A stretch of DNA of 35,421 bases. It comes from JBDTLH01 sp039934875. GTDB taxonomy: Bacteria; Acidobacteriota; Terriglobia; Terriglobales; Acidobacteriaceae. The position numbers were made by a program, and so were the translations under genes. Below are positions 1-7,263 of this stretch, piece after piece (the stretch's first letter is position 1; every line of letters starts with the position of its first letter). Below the pieces are notes generated by a model. That model searched no databases and had not been told where the DNA came from. It saw only the letters and a program-made list of their open reading frames with translations. The DNA lies in assembly GCA_039934875.1 (NCBI GenBank), contig JBDTLH010000381.1, positions 1 through 35,421 of the forward strand. Direction: 5' to 3'.

Positions 1-67
1 CATCGAGTATATGTATTCGGCCATGACTCCTAGTCTACGAAAGACGCGGGAGCCTCCTTACCGCGAG

Positions 68-562
68 CTACCAGTTGATGGCGCGAGTCTGGCCCACGAG
101 GCAGTTGCCGCTCTTCAACGCTGCCTGCACGGAGCTGACGTACTCGGCGCCGCTGTGCTGGCCGAGCAGGCAGCTGTTTCCGATCCGCACCGAAAAAAGC
201 ACGGAGTCGGCGTTGCCGTTGATGGACGTCTTGTCTGGGGTCAATTGCATATTGGCTTTGTCGAAACCCGCAGTAACCAGGGAGTCGATGATGGCTTTGC
301 CGTCGACCGAGTTGTTTGCGGCGATCAACGCGCTAGTGATCGAGTCGAAGTAAGGCTTGTTTGCTTGCGCGGTACCACTGGAAAGGTACCCGAGTATCGG
401 CGCAACTGAGGGACTGGCACTCAACTGAGGGGAAGAGGACGCAGAGGCAGCCGTCGCCGGAGGTGATGTCGGCACCTGCGCGGTGCACCCGGAGAGCGCG
501 ACGATTGACGCGACGAAAGCGAATGCCGCCGCAGCCCAGACCGAGGTTTGGGTTCTGCGCAT
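68..562 (-). CDS. Secreted lipoprotein, actinobacterial (DUF6993-like)
   Basis: 164-residue predicted lipoprotein. The N-terminus has an Arg pair, a hydrophobic stretch and a lipobox ending ALSGC (Cys26), followed by a Ser/Pro/Ala/Thr-rich linker to about residue 55, as in surface-tethered actinobacterial lipoproteins. The C-terminal domain carries the words DSVLFSVRIGNSCLLGQ and GNCLVGQTRAINW, with two cysteines that could pair; this resembles the DUF6993 lipoproteins of Microbacteriaceae (recalled from family knowledge, not searched). The ATG at 562 follows a good Shine-Dalgarno GGGAGG at 570-575. Function is unknown. It lies downstream of the SSB gene on the same strand, with an empty 111-bp gap. 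This gene belongs to the first 2.5 kb, which looks like a different organism from the rest. Confidence 0.75.
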   Translation of the reverse strand: MRRTQTSVWAAAAFAFVASIVALSGCTAQVPTSPPATAASASSSPQLSASPSVAPILGYLSSGTAQANKPYFDSITSALIAANNSVDGKAIIDSLVTAGFDKANMQLTPDKTSINGNADSVLFSVRIGNSCLLGQHSGAEYVSSVQAALKSGNCLVGQTRAINW

Positions 563-673
563 CGTCGTTCCTCCCGTGACCGCGCTACGCAGTCGGAGCG
601 ACTTGGCGTAGCCGAAACGAGTCTACGGGGATGTGCCGATTCCCTCGCTCCGGCCCCAGCCACGGTCCAGGCC

Positions 674-1219
674 CTAGAACGGAACGGCAATGCTCTCCGC
701 ACTCTCTTTCTCGTGCTGAGGCTCGGGAAATACGTCTTCATCGCCAGTTGAAAGTTGCTGTTCCTCCGAAGGGGGCGCAGCAGACGAGCCCGCGAATGAA
801 GGTTCCGTTGCCGAAGACTCCGCTACTGAAGACTGCGTTGCTGACGAATCCGCGGCTGTCGTCACAATGGTGCGGGTGAACGCTGTCGTACCCCACGCGA
901 GATCGTGCCCAACGGCATCAGCCTCGACGTCCACCGTGGTGCCGGCACGATCACCGACTTCCCAACTGCGGATGCGCAAGCGACCGGTGACGACGACGCG
1001 ATCACCCTTCGCGATGGAACCGACGGAATTAATCGCCAACTGTCGAAAAGTGGTGACCGTGTACCAATTGGTATCACCGTCGCTCCAGCGGCCCTGCGCA
1101 CGGTCAAAGCGCCGTTGCGTTGAAGCCAGTCTGAAACTAGTGATGGGCAATCCTTCGCCCGTAATGAGGTGCTTTGGCGCTGTCGCCACGAACCCGATGA
1201 GTGTGATGGTGTCTGTCAT
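674..1219 (-). CDS. ssb: Single-stranded DNA-binding protein
   Basis: 181-residue SSB. It binds ssDNA through an OB-fold during replication, repair and recombination. The fold covers roughly residues 1-115: a start TDTITLIGFVATAPKH, the strand FRLASTQRRFD, the conserved WYTVTTFRQLA, then KGDRVVVTGRLRIRSW. After it comes a Ser/Ala/Glu-rich disordered tail ending AVPF, which keeps the Pro-Phe of the canonical DDDIPF tip but not its three acids. I chose ATG 1219 because the OB-fold starts there; an in-frame ATG at 1264 would add 15 unrelated residues. There is no clear Shine-Dalgarno; a weak TAnnnT-like CACACT lies 6 nt before the ATG, consistent with actinobacterial leaderless genes. The long divergent tail resembles the second SSB type of Microbacteriaceae. 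Confidence 0.85.
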   Translation of the reverse strand: MTDTITLIGFVATAPKHLITGEGLPITSFRLASTQRRFDRAQGRWSDGDTNWYTVTTFRQLAINSVGSIAKGDRVVVTGRLRIRSWEVGDRAGTTVDVEADAVGHDLAWGTTAFTRTIVTTAADSSATQSSVAESSATEPSFAGSSAAPPSEEQQLSTGDEDVFPEPQHEKESAESIAVPF

Positions 1220-1329
1220 GCCGCCAGTGTGCGCTTCTGGCAGAGAGAATGAAGCCGACCGCATCCCATATGGGGATACGGTCGTCGTTCGGTACTCGGT
1301 TGAGGACTAGTGCAGGTGACCAGTCGTGA

Positions 1330-1548
1330 CTAGTGTTCGCTGAACTCCGGCCATTCCGAGCCCGGCAGCAGGCTCGCAAACAGCGCGCCCTTCGCCACCT
1401 CGAGAGTGGGATAGCTGCCGCGGTAGCCTTCATCACTCAACAGCCTGAAGGTGTAGCCGCCCTCGGTCTGATGGACGGAACCGACCGCCCCTGCGGGCCC
1501 GGATGCCACCCAAGTCGTGATGATTTTCGGTGTCGTTGACGTTGTCAC
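1330..1548 (-). CDS. Small conserved hypothetical protein (72 aa)
   Basis: 72-residue soluble protein without signal peptide or membrane segment. The GTG start at 1548 is favoured by a strong AAGGAG on the minus strand 7-8 nt upstream; the frame stays open to an ATG at 1626, but that extension has no ribosome site. Recognisable words are GSVHQTEGGYTFRLL, YPTLEVAKGALFASL and a C-terminal PEFSEH. I recall similar short proteins in Microbacteriaceae genomes, but know no function. It lies upstream of ssb on the same strand, separated by 110 bp, in the actinobacterial-looking part. Confidence 0.6.
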   Translation of the reverse strand: MTTSTTPKIITTWVASGPAGAVGSVHQTEGGYTFRLLSDEGYRGSYPTLEVAKGALFASLLPGSEWPEFSEH

Positions 1549-1706
1549 GCGATGCTCCTTTCGCCACCCATCACCGTTGATGGGTATCCATTTGATCGTT
1601 TGACATTTCGAGCCTATGTCTTTCACCTACGGGGCGCACACAGTGATTCATCCGGTATGTCATCGGCGCATCCCGATCACCCGTATCCCGCCGCGCAACG
1701 CCGCTC

Positions 1707-1712
1707 TAGGCT
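1707..1712 (+). promoter_or_regulatory. Candidate -10 box of a leaderless gene (TAGGCT)
   Basis: TAGGCT ends 6 nt before the ATG at 1719. A TAnnnT box 6-7 nt before the start codon with no Shine-Dalgarno is the established pattern of leaderless actinobacterial genes. I see no clear -35. The call rests on position and the absence of a ribosome site. Confidence 0.4.
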
Positions 1713-1718
1713 GGGCCT

Positions 1719-2543
1719 ATGAGCACTGTGCACTCCCCCTATCTCGCTGCCGCCGACCGTTACGACTCAATCGAATATCAACGAGTCGGGCGCAGTGGGC
1801 TCACACTTCCCGCTATGTCACTCGGGCTGTGGAACAACTTCGGCTCAGATCGCCCGATCGAAACCCAACGCGCAATCCTCCGCACGGCGTTCGACGCTGG
1901 CGTCACCCACTTTGACCTCGCCAACAACTACGGACCGATTCCCGGCGCGGCGGAAAGCAACTTCGGGCAGATTTTTGCGGATGACTTCCGTAGCCACCGT
2001 GACGAGCTCATCATTTCGAGCAAGGCCGGCTACGACATGTGGCCGGGCCCCTACGGGGACTTTGGTTCGCGCAAATACCTGCTGGCAAGCCTCGACCAGA
2101 GCCTCGACCGACTGGGCCTCGACTATGTGGACATCTTCTACTCGCACCGACCTGACCCCGAAACCCCCATCGAGGAGACCATGGGCGCACTGGCCTCCGC
2201 GGTGACCTCCGGGCGGGCACTCTACGTGGGCATCTCCAACTACAGTCCGGAGCAGACTCTCGCGGCCCACAAGGCGCTGGCTGCGCACAATATCCCCCTG
2301 CTCATTCATCAGCCCAGCTACAACATGTTTAATCGCCATGTTGAGGCAGGGTTATTCCCGGTGCTCGATCAGCTGGGAATGGGTTGCATCGTTTTTTCCC
2401 CGCTTGCCCAAGGCCTACTCACAGACCGGTACCTCGCTGGAATCCCCAACGATTCCCGCGCAGCACAAGGCCGCTGGATTACAAGCGACACCATTGACGA
2501 AACAGGACGCCATCATCGCCGACCACATGTTTCAAATCTGTAA
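1719..2543 (+). CDS. Aldo/keto reductase (YghZ-like), truncated at an assembly join
   Basis: NADPH-dependent aldo/keto reductase of the YghZ (L-glyceraldehyde 3-phosphate reductase-like) subfamily. The TIM-barrel tetrad is visible: Asp66 and Tyr71 in FDLANNYGP, Lys in ISSKAGYDMWPGPYG and His in IFYSHRPD. Subfamily words ITHFDLANNYGP-like, SRKYLLASLDQSL and IPLLIHQPSYN are all present. Similarity ends at SDTIDET, about base 2504; the following residues (GRHHRRPHVSNL) match nothing expected. Full-length members have about 330-345 residues, so the last 70-80, containing the C-terminal cofactor-binding strands, are missing. The break coincides with a change in the apparent source organism, so I read it as an assembly chimera and not as a real pseudogene. 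Confidence 0.8.
   Translation: MSTVHSPYLAAADRYDSIEYQRVGRSGLTLPAMSLGLWNNFGSDRPIETQRAILRTAFDAGVTHFDLANNYGPIPGAAESNFGQIFADDFRSHRDELIISSKAGYDMWPGPYGDFGSRKYLLASLDQSLDRLGLDYVDIFYSHRPDPETPIEETMGALASAVTSGRALYVGISNYSPEQTLAAHKALAAHNIPLLIHQPSYNMFNRHVEAGLFPVLDQLGMGCIVFSPLAQGLLTDRYLAGIPNDSRAAQGRWITSDTIDETGRHHRRPHVSNL
2495..2505. other. Putative chimeric junction between two genomes
   Basis: The aldo/keto reductase reading frame stops matching its family between about 2495 and 2505, and everything downstream is acidobacterial in character. No inverted repeat, target duplication, tRNA or recombinase is seen at the join. The exact base cannot be fixed from one sequence. Confidence 0.6.
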
Positions 2544-2640
2544 TCGCGGAATGGAGCGCACGAGCAGGGGCCATGTTTTGCCTTGGAAATTCGATTCTCT
2601 CACAGGCGGCTCCGGCATAACCGGAAACATAGCAGCTTAG
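2503..2640 (+). pseudogene. Possible 3' tail of a cut-off acidobacterial gene
   Basis: Directly after the join, a frame shifted +1 relative to the reductase stays open for 45 codons to a TAG at 2638-2640. Its translation (beginning KQDAIIADHMFQICNRGM, later GHVLPWKFDSLTGG) reads like real protein, not a shadow frame, and ends just before the aldolase gene. I infer that it is the C-terminal end of an upstream acidobacterial gene whose body lies outside this contig. I do not recognise the family. A chance open frame of this length is also possible. Confidence 0.3.
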
Positions 2641-2668
2641 ATAGATGGGACCGCGGAGAGCACGCGAA

Positions 2669-2674
2669 TATACT
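2669..2674 (+). promoter_or_regulatory. Candidate -10 box (TATACT) just before the aldolase start
   Basis: TATACT ends 6 nt before the ATG at 2681, with no Shine-Dalgarno between. It fits the short-leader pattern seen at several other genes here and supports ATG 2681 over the in-frame ATG at 2645. No convincing -35 is visible. Confidence 0.35.
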
Positions 2675-2680
2675 GAACTA

Positions 2681-3757
2681 ATGTTGCTGCACGGAATTTA
2701 TCCTGCTCTGACGACGCCTTTCTATCCCGACGGACGAGTTTATTACCGCAAGATCGAGCACAATGTGGACCGATATTCACGCACGCCGGTGACAGGCCTG
2801 GTGGTTTTAGGATCGACGGGCGAGGCGGTAATGCTCTCCGATGAGGAGCGGCGCGAGGTGCTGCGGGAGTCACGCGCCTTTGCGAGTAAAGAGAAGGTGC
2901 TGGTGGCAGGCACGGGAGCAGAGTCGGCGATAGAGACGCTGCGGCTGACGGGCTATGCGGCGGAGTTGGGGTATGACGTGGCGCTGGTGCGGACCCCGCA
3001 TTTTTATCGGGCGCAGATGACCGCGGGCGCGGCAGGGGTGAAGACGCAGATTGCCTTCTACAGCCATGTAGCCGATCAATCAGCTCTACCGTTGCTGCTG
3101 TATAGCGTGCCTCCGTTTACCGGGTTTGATCTACCGGTCGAGGTGGTGGCGGAGTTGGCAGGGCACCCAAATATCATCGGCTTGAAAGAGTCGAGCGGCA
3201 ATGTGGAACGGGTACGCGAACTGGTGGCCGCCACCCGTTCGTCGAAGAAAACATTTGTGGTGACTCCGGAATTTGAAGCGGCGACGGGTAGAATGCTGGA
3301 TCCTGGCCGCGAATCCGGGCCGAAGCCGCTAGTGCAGATTACTGGCGACGGCGGGACGGCGACAGCGGTGCTTGCCTCAGCTATGCCCGCGAGCGTTACC
3401 AAGACGAGAACCAAAGAGGCAGGCTTTCAGATCATGGTGGGAGCGGCGCACAAGTTGTTGCCTTCTCTGCAGGCAGGAGCAGTGGGCGGGGTAATGGCGT
3501 TTGCCGATCCCGCTCCGACGGCATGCTTTGAGGTTTATGCGGCCTGGAGAGACAGCGATCTCAATTTGGCGGAGTTGAAGCAGGACCGCATCACTCAAGC
3601 GGCAGAACAGATGGCGTCCCGCTACGGTATTGCTGGCATAAAATATGCCATGGAACTCAACGGTTACTACGGAGGGACCTGCCGCTCTCCGTTGCTTCCG
3701 CTGACCGGGGAGGATCGTGTGGGGATAGAAACCTTGATGAAGGATGTGAGCAATTAA
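2681..3757 (+). CDS. Dihydrodipicolinate synthase-family aldolase with an insertion
   Basis: 358-residue class I aldolase of the DapA/NAL family. Conserved elements, numbered from ATG 2681: GSTGE at 44-48 (the GTTGE pyruvate-carboxylate loop), Tyr141 in YSVPPFTG and the Schiff-base Lys169 in GLKESSGN. Classical members have about 290-300 residues; the extra length is mainly a segment around residues 190-245 after the catalytic lysine, containing TPEFEAATGRM and a Gly/Lys/Thr-rich stretch, before the chain rejoins the family at AGAVGGVMAFAD. The C-terminal helices end normally (SPLLPLTGEDRVG). The exact substrate is not shown: true DHDPS, N-acetylneuraminate lyase, KDG aldolase and hydroxyproline-pathway enzymes share these motifs, and the active-site Thr-Thr pair is Ser-Thr here. 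No lysine-pathway neighbour supports calling it dapA. Confidence 0.8.
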   Translation: MLLHGIYPALTTPFYPDGRVYYRKIEHNVDRYSRTPVTGLVVLGSTGEAVMLSDEERREVLRESRAFASKEKVLVAGTGAESAIETLRLTGYAAELGYDVALVRTPHFYRAQMTAGAAGVKTQIAFYSHVADQSALPLLLYSVPPFTGFDLPVEVVAELAGHPNIIGLKESSGNVERVRELVAATRSSKKTFVVTPEFEAATGRMLDPGRESGPKPLVQITGDGGTATAVLASAMPASVTKTRTKEAGFQIMVGAAHKLLPSLQAGAVGGVMAFADPAPTACFEVYAAWRDSDLNLAELKQDRITQAAEQMASRYGIAGIKYAMELNGYYGGTCRSPLLPLTGEDRVGIETLMKDVSN

Positions 3758-3838
3758 GTGGTCCGGTATTAGGTGTTGGATTTTAGCCCTTGCGCCTAAG
3801 CGCGGGGCCCCTGGAACCTCGTTCATGGTCTCTTCGTC

Positions 3839-3846
3839 TATAGAAT
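3839..3846 (+). promoter_or_regulatory. Candidate -10 box (TATAGA/TAGAAT) before a GTG start
   Basis: Overlapping TATAGA (3839-3844) and TAGAAT (3841-3846) lie 9 and 7 nt before the GTG at 3854, with no ribosome site in between. This suggests a very short leader. No good -35 is seen. Confidence 0.3.
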
Positions 3847-3853
3847 TACTATC

Positions 3854-5581
3854 GTGACCACGCGACGGATGAGGAGACAATTGTCATTGGGCATTTTGGG
3901 CAGAATGATCGGGTTGCTACTGTTCGCGAGCTGCGCGTGGGCGCAGAAGACTCTGGTGAGTGTATCCGAACTGGTGAACACGGAGCAGCAGCAGGATGTT
4001 CCACAGCAGGCTGAGTCGGAAACCCTCTATTCGATGGTGGGACGCGTGGTGAATGCGGTGAACGGTGAAGGAATTTCGCGCGCGCTGGTTTCGATTGAAT
4101 TCAGAACCGGCACCATACCAACTGCGCATGGCCAAGACCAGGGGGTGCGCACCATGTTGACGGATTCTCAAGGCAGCTTCCATTTCGAGAATCTGCTCCC
4201 TGCGCGGTATGCATTCCGGGTGCAGAAGCCCGGCTATTTCGATGAGGGTGAGGGAAGCGGACGCCGAGGCATGGGATCGGAGTTGGTGACGGTGGGGCCA
4301 GGCGGCGTATCCTCCGCCACCTTAAAGTTGGCTCCGGAGGGCGTGGTGACGGGCCGGGTAGTGGATGGGCGCGGAGAGCCAGTGGAGGGATTGCCCATAC
4401 GGTTGGTGATGCCGACGGTGGTGGATGGGCGGCGCCGATGGCAGCCGGTACGCGGGGCGATGTCCAAGGAGGACGGCGAGTTTCGCATTGCAAACCTGCG
4501 GGCGGGCACTTACTACCTGCACTACGGGCCGCGCTGGCGCGAGGACCTTTTTACCAATCCCGGCAAGGAAGTTGGCATAGCACAAGCCTATTATCCTAAT
4601 GCCATGAATATCGAAACGGCCGCTCCGTTGCAGGTCCACCCGGGTCAGGCCGAGAATCTGGAATTGCGTGTGCGCCAGACCCAAGGACTTTCGATTGGAG
4701 GCGACTTAGCGGGCGTGGCAGAAGGCGGAGGGACAAATTGCCGTGCTCTCGACGAAGATGCGATGGATGCCATGGTGGGCGGACGGGGAAACCTGGACGC
4801 TGGCCACTTCTCACTGAAGGTGGGCGCGCCCGGAATTTACACAGTCAAATGCGCGCACTACGGTGAGCCGGGATCTGAATCCTTCGGCGAATTGCGGATC
4901 AATGTCGACCGTGATGTGAAGGGGCTGCGGATTGTGATGTCTCCGTTGGCTACGGTGCTGGTGAATGTGGTGCAGGATTCCATGAAGCTGGCGGCCAGTG
5001 CTGGCACAACACACGGAGCAGCCAATTTTTCAACCGCGCTACGGTTGCGCGGGCTCGATGCCGAACATCAAGACTACTGGACGCAGCAGGACGCAAAGAG
5101 CAAGGGGCAAATGGTAATGCGGAGTGTTGAGCCGGGAGCATACATGCTTGAAGCTAATGTATTTGGTGCATGGTATGTGGCATCGGCGACCTATCGCGGG
5201 CGCGAAGCATGGCGCGAGCCAATCGAGATTGGCGCCGGCGGCATTGGGGAGTTGGACGTGGTAATGCGCGATGATGGCGCCAAAATCACGGGTACAGTGG
5301 AAGGCGGGGCTTCCCAATTGCCAGTTGCGGTAATTCTTGTGGATGAGTCGCGGCCACAGTTGCCAAAGCTTTTGAATACAGATCAGAACGGACAATTCAA
5401 GGCCAACGGGTTGGCGCCGGGACGATATCGGCTCTTCGCCTTCGCCGCCGGATTGGGGGAGCAGGTGGAGTATGCCAATCCGACAGCGCTCGAACGCTAC
5501 GCCGCAAAGTCGCAGAGCATATCCGTCGGTGCGGGTGAGGAGAAGACAGTGAGGTTAAGTCCAATTGGGAGTACGCAATGA
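3854..5581 (+). CDS. Secreted carboxypeptidase-regulatory-like (CnaB-type) protein 1
   Basis: 575-residue secreted protein. The N-terminus has basic residues, a hydrophobic core LGRMIGLLLFASCAWA and a likely signal peptidase I site before Gln31. Three beta-sandwich modules of the carboxypeptidase-regulatory-like/CnaB type can be read: about residues 60-135 (YSMVGRVVNAV ... GSFHFENLLPARYAFRV), 160-225 (GVVTGRVVDGRGEPVEG ... GEFRIANLRAGTYYLHY) and 475-535 (KITGTVEG ... GQFKANGLAPGRYRLFAFA). The middle is less regular. No TonB box, beta-barrel, peptidase or anchor is visible, so it is probably periplasmic or released. Such proteins are abundant in Terriglobia and usually lack a proven function; carbohydrate or matrix binding is only a guess. 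GTG 3854 and ATG 3869 both keep the signal peptide. The next gene is a paralog starting 4 bp after the stop, so the two are very likely co-transcribed. Confidence 0.8.
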   Translation: MTTRRMRRQLSLGILGRMIGLLLFASCAWAQKTLVSVSELVNTEQQQDVPQQAESETLYSMVGRVVNAVNGEGISRALVSIEFRTGTIPTAHGQDQGVRTMLTDSQGSFHFENLLPARYAFRVQKPGYFDEGEGSGRRGMGSELVTVGPGGVSSATLKLAPEGVVTGRVVDGRGEPVEGLPIRLVMPTVVDGRRRWQPVRGAMSKEDGEFRIANLRAGTYYLHYGPRWREDLFTNPGKEVGIAQAYYPNAMNIETAAPLQVHPGQAENLELRVRQTQGLSIGGDLAGVAEGGGTNCRALDEDAMDAMVGGRGNLDAGHFSLKVGAPGIYTVKCAHYGEPGSESFGELRINVDRDVKGLRIVMSPLATVLVNVVQDSMKLAASAGTTHGAANFSTALRLRGLDAEHQDYWTQQDAKSKGQMVMRSVEPGAYMLEANVFGAWYVASATYRGREAWREPIEIGAGGIGELDVVMRDDGAKITGTVEGGASQLPVAVILVDESRPQLPKLLNTDQNGQFKANGLAPGRYRLFAFAAGLGEQVEYANPTALERYAAKSQSISVGAGEEKTVRLSPIGSTQ

Positions 5582-5585
5582 CGCT

Positions 5586-7247
5586 ATGAACATGAGCATG
5601 AAATTGGCACCTGCCTTATTCGGAATCCTTTTGGTGTTCGTAAGCTGTGTCTGCGCTTTGCCGCAGCAGAGGCCGAACGGCGGGGCAATCTCAGGCGCAT
5701 TTCACGTTAGCGGCACAGTAGTGGATGAGCAGACGCACCGTCCTGTCGCAAACGCGAAAGTTGCGTTGCTCATTTCGCAGGCTGGCGAAGAGCAGCGGCG
5801 GGTCGCCAACACCGGCGGGAGTGGCATCTTCGTATTCAACGGAGTGAGCGCTGGAAAATACGACCTTTACGCAGAAGCGAGGGGTTACGCGCAGCAGGCA
5901 CTCAATGCACACGATAATTTCTTAACCGGAGTTGCAGCGGGTCCCGGCAAGAATTCGGAAAATATTGTATTCGCTTTGTCGCCGGAGGCGATCATTACCG
6001 GCGCTGTCGGGGACGAGGCCGGTGAGCCGGTGCGCGATGCTCACGTCGCGCTCTTCCGCAAGACAAATACGCAGGGCATTGATGCAGTGAGCATGGTGGG
6101 GATGCAGAATACCGATGATCGAGGAAGCTTCGAATTTCGTAAGCTGCGAGCCGGAGCATACTACATCGCAGTGGGAGCGAGGCCGTGGTATGCAAGCATG
6201 AGGTACCAGTCATGGGGTCTCAGATCACAGCAGAACCGCGATCCGGCATTGGATGTCGTTTACCCGGTAACATTTTTTGGCGGTTCCACAGATGAGGCAA
6301 ATGCGCAGTCGATCCACTTGAAGGTCGGGCAGAAGTTCGAAGCAGATGTGGCGCTGTATCCTACTCCTGGATTGCATGTCCGAGTGCGGGGTACCGCAGG
6401 GCGGAATTCTCCTACAGTAACTTTACAGCGAAAGATTTTCGGAAGCTGGCAAATGCCCATGGGCTTGCAGATGAACCATGTGGGCGAGGGCGATTGGGAG
6501 ATGAGCGGCGTTGCTCCAGGCCGTTACATTGCGCGTGTCCAGCCGGTCAATCTTGGTGTCAGTATGGATCCGGGGACCTATCGATCTGAGCAGGTGCGCC
6601 AGTTTCCAGTGGAAATCACCGGGGACACCGAGATCGATCCGGCACAGGGCCCGGGAGTGGCGCAAGTCACCGGCGTGGTGCAATTGCCGGTTTCAGGGGG
6701 CAAAACCGGGAACCGCACACTGATCTTTCGTAACACGCTGGATCGCCAGCCGGTGTTCGTTCCGTTGCAGAAGGACGGCAGCTTCAAGAACACCGAAATA
6801 ACCGTCGGCCGGTATCAGATGGAATTGACCGGACCAGGCGGATATGCGGTCCAGAGCCTGGCTGCCTCAGGCGCAGCGACGGTCGTGGGCCACCAGATCG
6901 AGTTCTCGAGCGGCGCTGCAGCGATCGCAATCATCGCCTCTAACGATCACGGTGAAATCCACGGAGTGGTGCTGGACCACGGCAAACCGCTAAGCGGTGC
7001 GATGGTGCTGCTCGTACCGCGCGAGGGCATACAGGAGAAGGAACGGATTCAGCGTGACGAAAGCGACAGCGACGGAACGTTCAGTCTGCGCACCATCCCC
7101 GCAGGCAACTATACGCTGCTGGCGTTGCGCGACGGATGGACCATGGAGTGGGGCAAGCCAGAGGTGCTCGCTCCCTATCTGCGCAAGGGCATCATCGTGC
7201 GGGTGGGAGGCAGGGAGACGGGCGAAGTGAAGCTGGAAGCGCAATAA
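5586..7247 (+). CDS. Secreted carboxypeptidase-regulatory-like (CnaB-type) protein 2
   Basis: 553-residue paralog of the preceding protein with the same plan. There is a signal peptide (MKLAPALFGILLVFVSCVCA), then modules at about residues 40-105 (VSGTVVDEQTHRPVANAKV ... GIFVFNGVSAGKYDLY), 135-200 (AIITGAVGDEAGEPVRDA ... GSFEFRKLRAGAYYIAV) and near the C-terminus (GEIHGVVLDHGKPLSGA ... GTFSLRTIPAGNYTLLAL). I chose ATG 5586, 4 bp after the upstream stop; ATGs at 5592 and 5598 are equally possible, and a TTG at 5565 that overlaps the upstream gene is unlikely. The gene ends 16 bp from the convergent transglutaminase gene, with no visible terminator. The role is unknown; tandem arrangement and shared architecture point to duplication and a joint surface or periplasmic role. 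Confidence 0.8.
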   Translation: MNMSMKLAPALFGILLVFVSCVCALPQQRPNGGAISGAFHVSGTVVDEQTHRPVANAKVALLISQAGEEQRRVANTGGSGIFVFNGVSAGKYDLYAEARGYAQQALNAHDNFLTGVAAGPGKNSENIVFALSPEAIITGAVGDEAGEPVRDAHVALFRKTNTQGIDAVSMVGMQNTDDRGSFEFRKLRAGAYYIAVGARPWYASMRYQSWGLRSQQNRDPALDVVYPVTFFGGSTDEANAQSIHLKVGQKFEADVALYPTPGLHVRVRGTAGRNSPTVTLQRKIFGSWQMPMGLQMNHVGEGDWEMSGVAPGRYIARVQPVNLGVSMDPGTYRSEQVRQFPVEITGDTEIDPAQGPGVAQVTGVVQLPVSGGKTGNRTLIFRNTLDRQPVFVPLQKDGSFKNTEITVGRYQMELTGPGGYAVQSLAASGAATVVGHQIEFSSGAAAIAIIASNDHGEIHGVVLDHGKPLSGAMVLLVPREGIQEKERIQRDESDSDGTFSLRTIPAGNYTLLALRDGWTMEWGKPEVLAPYLRKGIIVRVGGRETGEVKLEAQ

Positions 7248-7263
7248 TTGATCGCGCCTGCTC

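Noticed and set aside
1290..1330. Two ACTAGT palindromes flanking a short segment
   Set aside because: Arms are only self-palindromic hexamers, with no extended stem or repeat; likely chance.
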